Source: Sphingomonadaceae bacterium (lineage in GTDB: Bacteria; Pseudomonadota; Alphaproteobacteria; Sphingomonadales; Sphingomonadaceae). From it: a stretch of 7,753 nt of DNA. The notes under the pieces were generated by a model. The model made no database searches, had not been told where the DNA came from, and saw only the letters and a program-made list of their open reading frames with translations. Shown piece by piece: positions 6,310 through 7,753 of this stretch (positions are counted from its first letter, which is position 1; every line of letters starts with the position of its first letter). The stretch covers positions 1 through 7,753 of the forward strand of contig JAFARM010000267.1 of assembly GCA_019245455.1 (NCBI GenBank). The letters are read 5' to 3'. The position numbers and the translations under genes were made by a program.

Positions 6310-7524
6310 ATGGCCAGCGCCGCACCGACCGAGACGACCGACGCGCCCATCGTCCTGACGCCACCCGCCCCGGTCGCGCCGGTGCCCGCCGCCAAGGCCG
6401 CCGGGCTCGTGCCCGTCGATGCCAAGGTCGCTTCCCAGCTCGACAGCCGAGCCGACGCCTTCGTCACCGACCTGATCGCGCTCGACGCCGCCAGCCCCGA
6501 GTTCGGCCGCAAGGTCGACGAGCTGACCGCCCTCGGTGCCAAGCAGATCGCCGAGGCCGCGGGGCAGACGAACCGCTTCCTCGACCGTCCCGTCCGCACG
6601 GTGGACGGCGAAGGCGGCATCGGCCACGACCTGACCCAGCTCCGCCAGACGGTCGAGGATCTCGACCCCGCCAAGCGCGGCAAGCTGACCAGCCGCAAGC
6701 GCGTGTTCGGCCTGATCCCCTTCGGCGGCGACAAGCTCCGCGACTATTTCGACAGCTACAGGTCGGCGCAGAGCCACATCTCGACCATCCTCGAGCGCCT
6801 GAAGGACGGCAAGGACGAGCTGCTCCGCGACAACGCGGCGGTCGACGTCGAGCGCGCCAACCTGTGGGACAAGATGGGCAAGCTCGAGCAGATGATCCAC
6901 GTGTCGAAGACGCTCGACCAGAAGCTCGAGGACAAGGCGAACGAGCTCGACTACAGCGACCCCGCCAAGGCCAAGGCGATCCGCGAGACCGCGCTGTTCT
7001 ACGTCCGCCAGCGCACCACGGACCTGCTGACGCAGATGGCGGTCAGCGTCCAGGGCTACCTCGCGCTCGACCTCGTCAAGAAGAACAACGTCGAGCTGAT
7101 CAAGGGCGTCGACCGCGCGTCGACCACCACCGTCGCCGCGCTGCGCACCGCCGTCACCGTCGCGCAGGCGCTGACCGCGCAGAAGCTGGTGCTCGAGCAG
7201 ATCGGCGCGCTCAACTCGACGACGGCGAAGATGATCGACGGCACCGGCGAGTTGCTCCGCACCCAGACCGGGCAGATCCACCAGCAGGCGGCATCGTCGA
7301 CGATCCCGATCGAGACGCTGCAGCGCGCCTTCCAGAACATCTACGCGACGATGGACGCGATCGACACCTTCAAGGTGCAGGCGCTGCAGTCGATGAAGCA
7401 GACCGTCGACACGCTGGGCAACGAGGTCGAGAAGAGCCGCGGCTATATCGCCCGCTCCGCCGGCCAGGCGCAGTTGAAGGGCCCGGCCCCGGCGGCGATC
7501 GGCACGACGTTCGAGCCGGTGTGA
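6310..7524 (+). CDS. telA: TelA/KlaA-family toxic-anion (tellurite) resistance protein
   Basis: A 404-residue cytoplasmic protein. It begins with a Pro/Ala-rich disordered segment (1-35), followed by a largely helical, charged body typical of the TelA family (Pfam TelA): block LTSRKRVFGLIPFGGDKLRDYF (from about 126), a long coiled-coil-like stretch with DKMGKLEQM (187-195), LFYVRQRTTDLLTQMAV (229-245), and the diagnostic C-terminal block ending LQRAFQNIYATMDAIDTFK with the following MKQTVDTL and NEVEKSRGYI (337-380). Length and block order are normal for the family. Members were first linked to tellurite resistance, but the biochemical function is unresolved and many chromosomal copies probably act in envelope or general stress. 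The symbol indicates family only. Its stop overlaps the next ATG (TGATG), so it is the first gene of a coupled pair. The start is the ATG at 6310 with GGGGA upstream. Confidence 0.93.
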   Translation: MASAAPTETTDAPIVLTPPAPVAPVPAAKAAGLVPVDAKVASQLDSRADAFVTDLIALDAASPEFGRKVDELTALGAKQIAEAAGQTNRFLDRPVRTVDGEGGIGHDLTQLRQTVEDLDPAKRGKLTSRKRVFGLIPFGGDKLRDYFDSYRSAQSHISTILERLKDGKDELLRDNAAVDVERANLWDKMGKLEQMIHVSKTLDQKLEDKANELDYSDPAKAKAIRETALFYVRQRTTDLLTQMAVSVQGYLALDLVKKNNVELIKGVDRASTTTVAALRTAVTVAQALTAQKLVLEQIGALNSTTAKMIDGTGELLRTQTGQIHQQAASSTIPIETLQRAFQNIYATMDAIDTFKVQALQSMKQTVDTLGNEVEKSRGYIARSAGQAQLKGPAPAAIGTTFEPV

Positions 7525-7753
7525 TGGCGCGCGCGCGCGACCCCGAGGAGATGCTGGCCCGCGCGAGCGACCTGCTCGACCGCTGGCCCCTGCTCGCCCC
7601 GCTCGCCAACGAGCTGCGCGAGGGCCGGAGCAGCCGCGAGGCGCGGCGTCGGCGACGCGAGCGGCGGCGGCGGCGGCAGGCGCGCAAGGCGGTGGCGATG
7701 ATCGCGGTCATCGTCGCCGCGACGGTGGCGACCGCCGCCGCGGGGTGGATCGT
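7524..7753 (+). CDS. Arg-rich single-pass membrane protein, N-terminal part (cut by right edge)
   Basis: The first 76 codons are seen. The ATG shares its A with the TGA of the telA-like gene, so translation is probably coupled and the product functionally linked. Residues 1-36 are an amphipathic acidic/basic segment (EEMLARASDLLDRWPLLA), residues 38-55 an extreme Arg cluster (about 12 Arg), and residues 56-76 a hydrophobic run (AVAMIAVIVAATVATAAAGW) fitting one transmembrane helix; positive-inside suggests a cytoplasmic N-terminus. TelA genes are often paired with XpaC-like membrane proteins or other small membrane proteins; whether this is one cannot be decided from the fragment. It could also be a different short membrane protein. 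The coding reality is well supported by the overlap and codon pattern. Confidence 0.75.
   Translation, partial: MARARDPEEMLARASDLLDRWPLLAPLANELREGRSSREARRRRRERRRRRQARKAVAMIAVIVAATVATAAAGWI

Noticed and set aside
6160..7281. 373-codon minus-strand frame opposite the telA-like gene
   Set aside because: The Leu/Asp/Arg/Val-rich product mirrors TelA codons and starts without a ribosome-binding site.

Overview
The window looks like a chromosomal piece of a high-GC (about 70% by eye) Gram-negative bacterium, most likely an alphaproteobacterium and plausibly a sphingomonad. The evidence is strong G/C preference at third codon positions, tightly packed metabolic genes, and three kinds of short palindromic intergenic repeat that I remember as common in sphingomonad genomes. 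The taxonomic placement is inference; there is no rRNA or other marker gene here.

Minus-strand half (1-4602): in transcription order, reading from right to left, a complete formate-tetrahydrofolate ligase (fhs), a small hemerythrin-type (HHE) protein with a histone-H1-like Lys/Ala/Pro tail at its N-terminus, a zinc-dependent medium-chain alcohol dehydrogenase, and the first 325 codons of phosphoenolpyruvate carboxylase (ppc), which runs off the left edge. The dehydrogenase stop and the ppc start overlap by 4 bp (ATGA), so these two are almost certainly cotranscribed. An imperfect 10-bp palindrome lies just upstream of the dehydrogenase, and a degenerate palindromic repeat lies between fhs and the hemerythrin gene.

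Plus-strand half (4770-7753): a predicted exported alpha/beta hydrolase of the dienelactone-hydrolase/PAF-acetylhydrolase type is divergent from fhs. It is bracketed by palindromic repeats: a doublet in the divergent intergenic region, a second doublet that runs through its own first codons in frame, and a third inverted pair with a tandem copy just after its stop. Next come a TelA/KlaA-family toxic-anion-resistance protein and, overlapping its stop codon by one base, the start of a very arginine-rich single-pass membrane protein cut by the right edge.

The genes are mostly ordinary housekeeping or stress genes and do not form one pathway: fhs feeds C1 units into folate metabolism, ppc is anaplerotic, HHE and TelA proteins are stress-associated. 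I see no convincing new multi-gene system. The most unusual features are the repeats, above all the doublet that appears to encode the n-region and the start of the h-region of the hydrolase signal peptide. No tRNA, rRNA, CRISPR array or insertion sequence was seen, and no geneless stretch exceeds about 230 bp.
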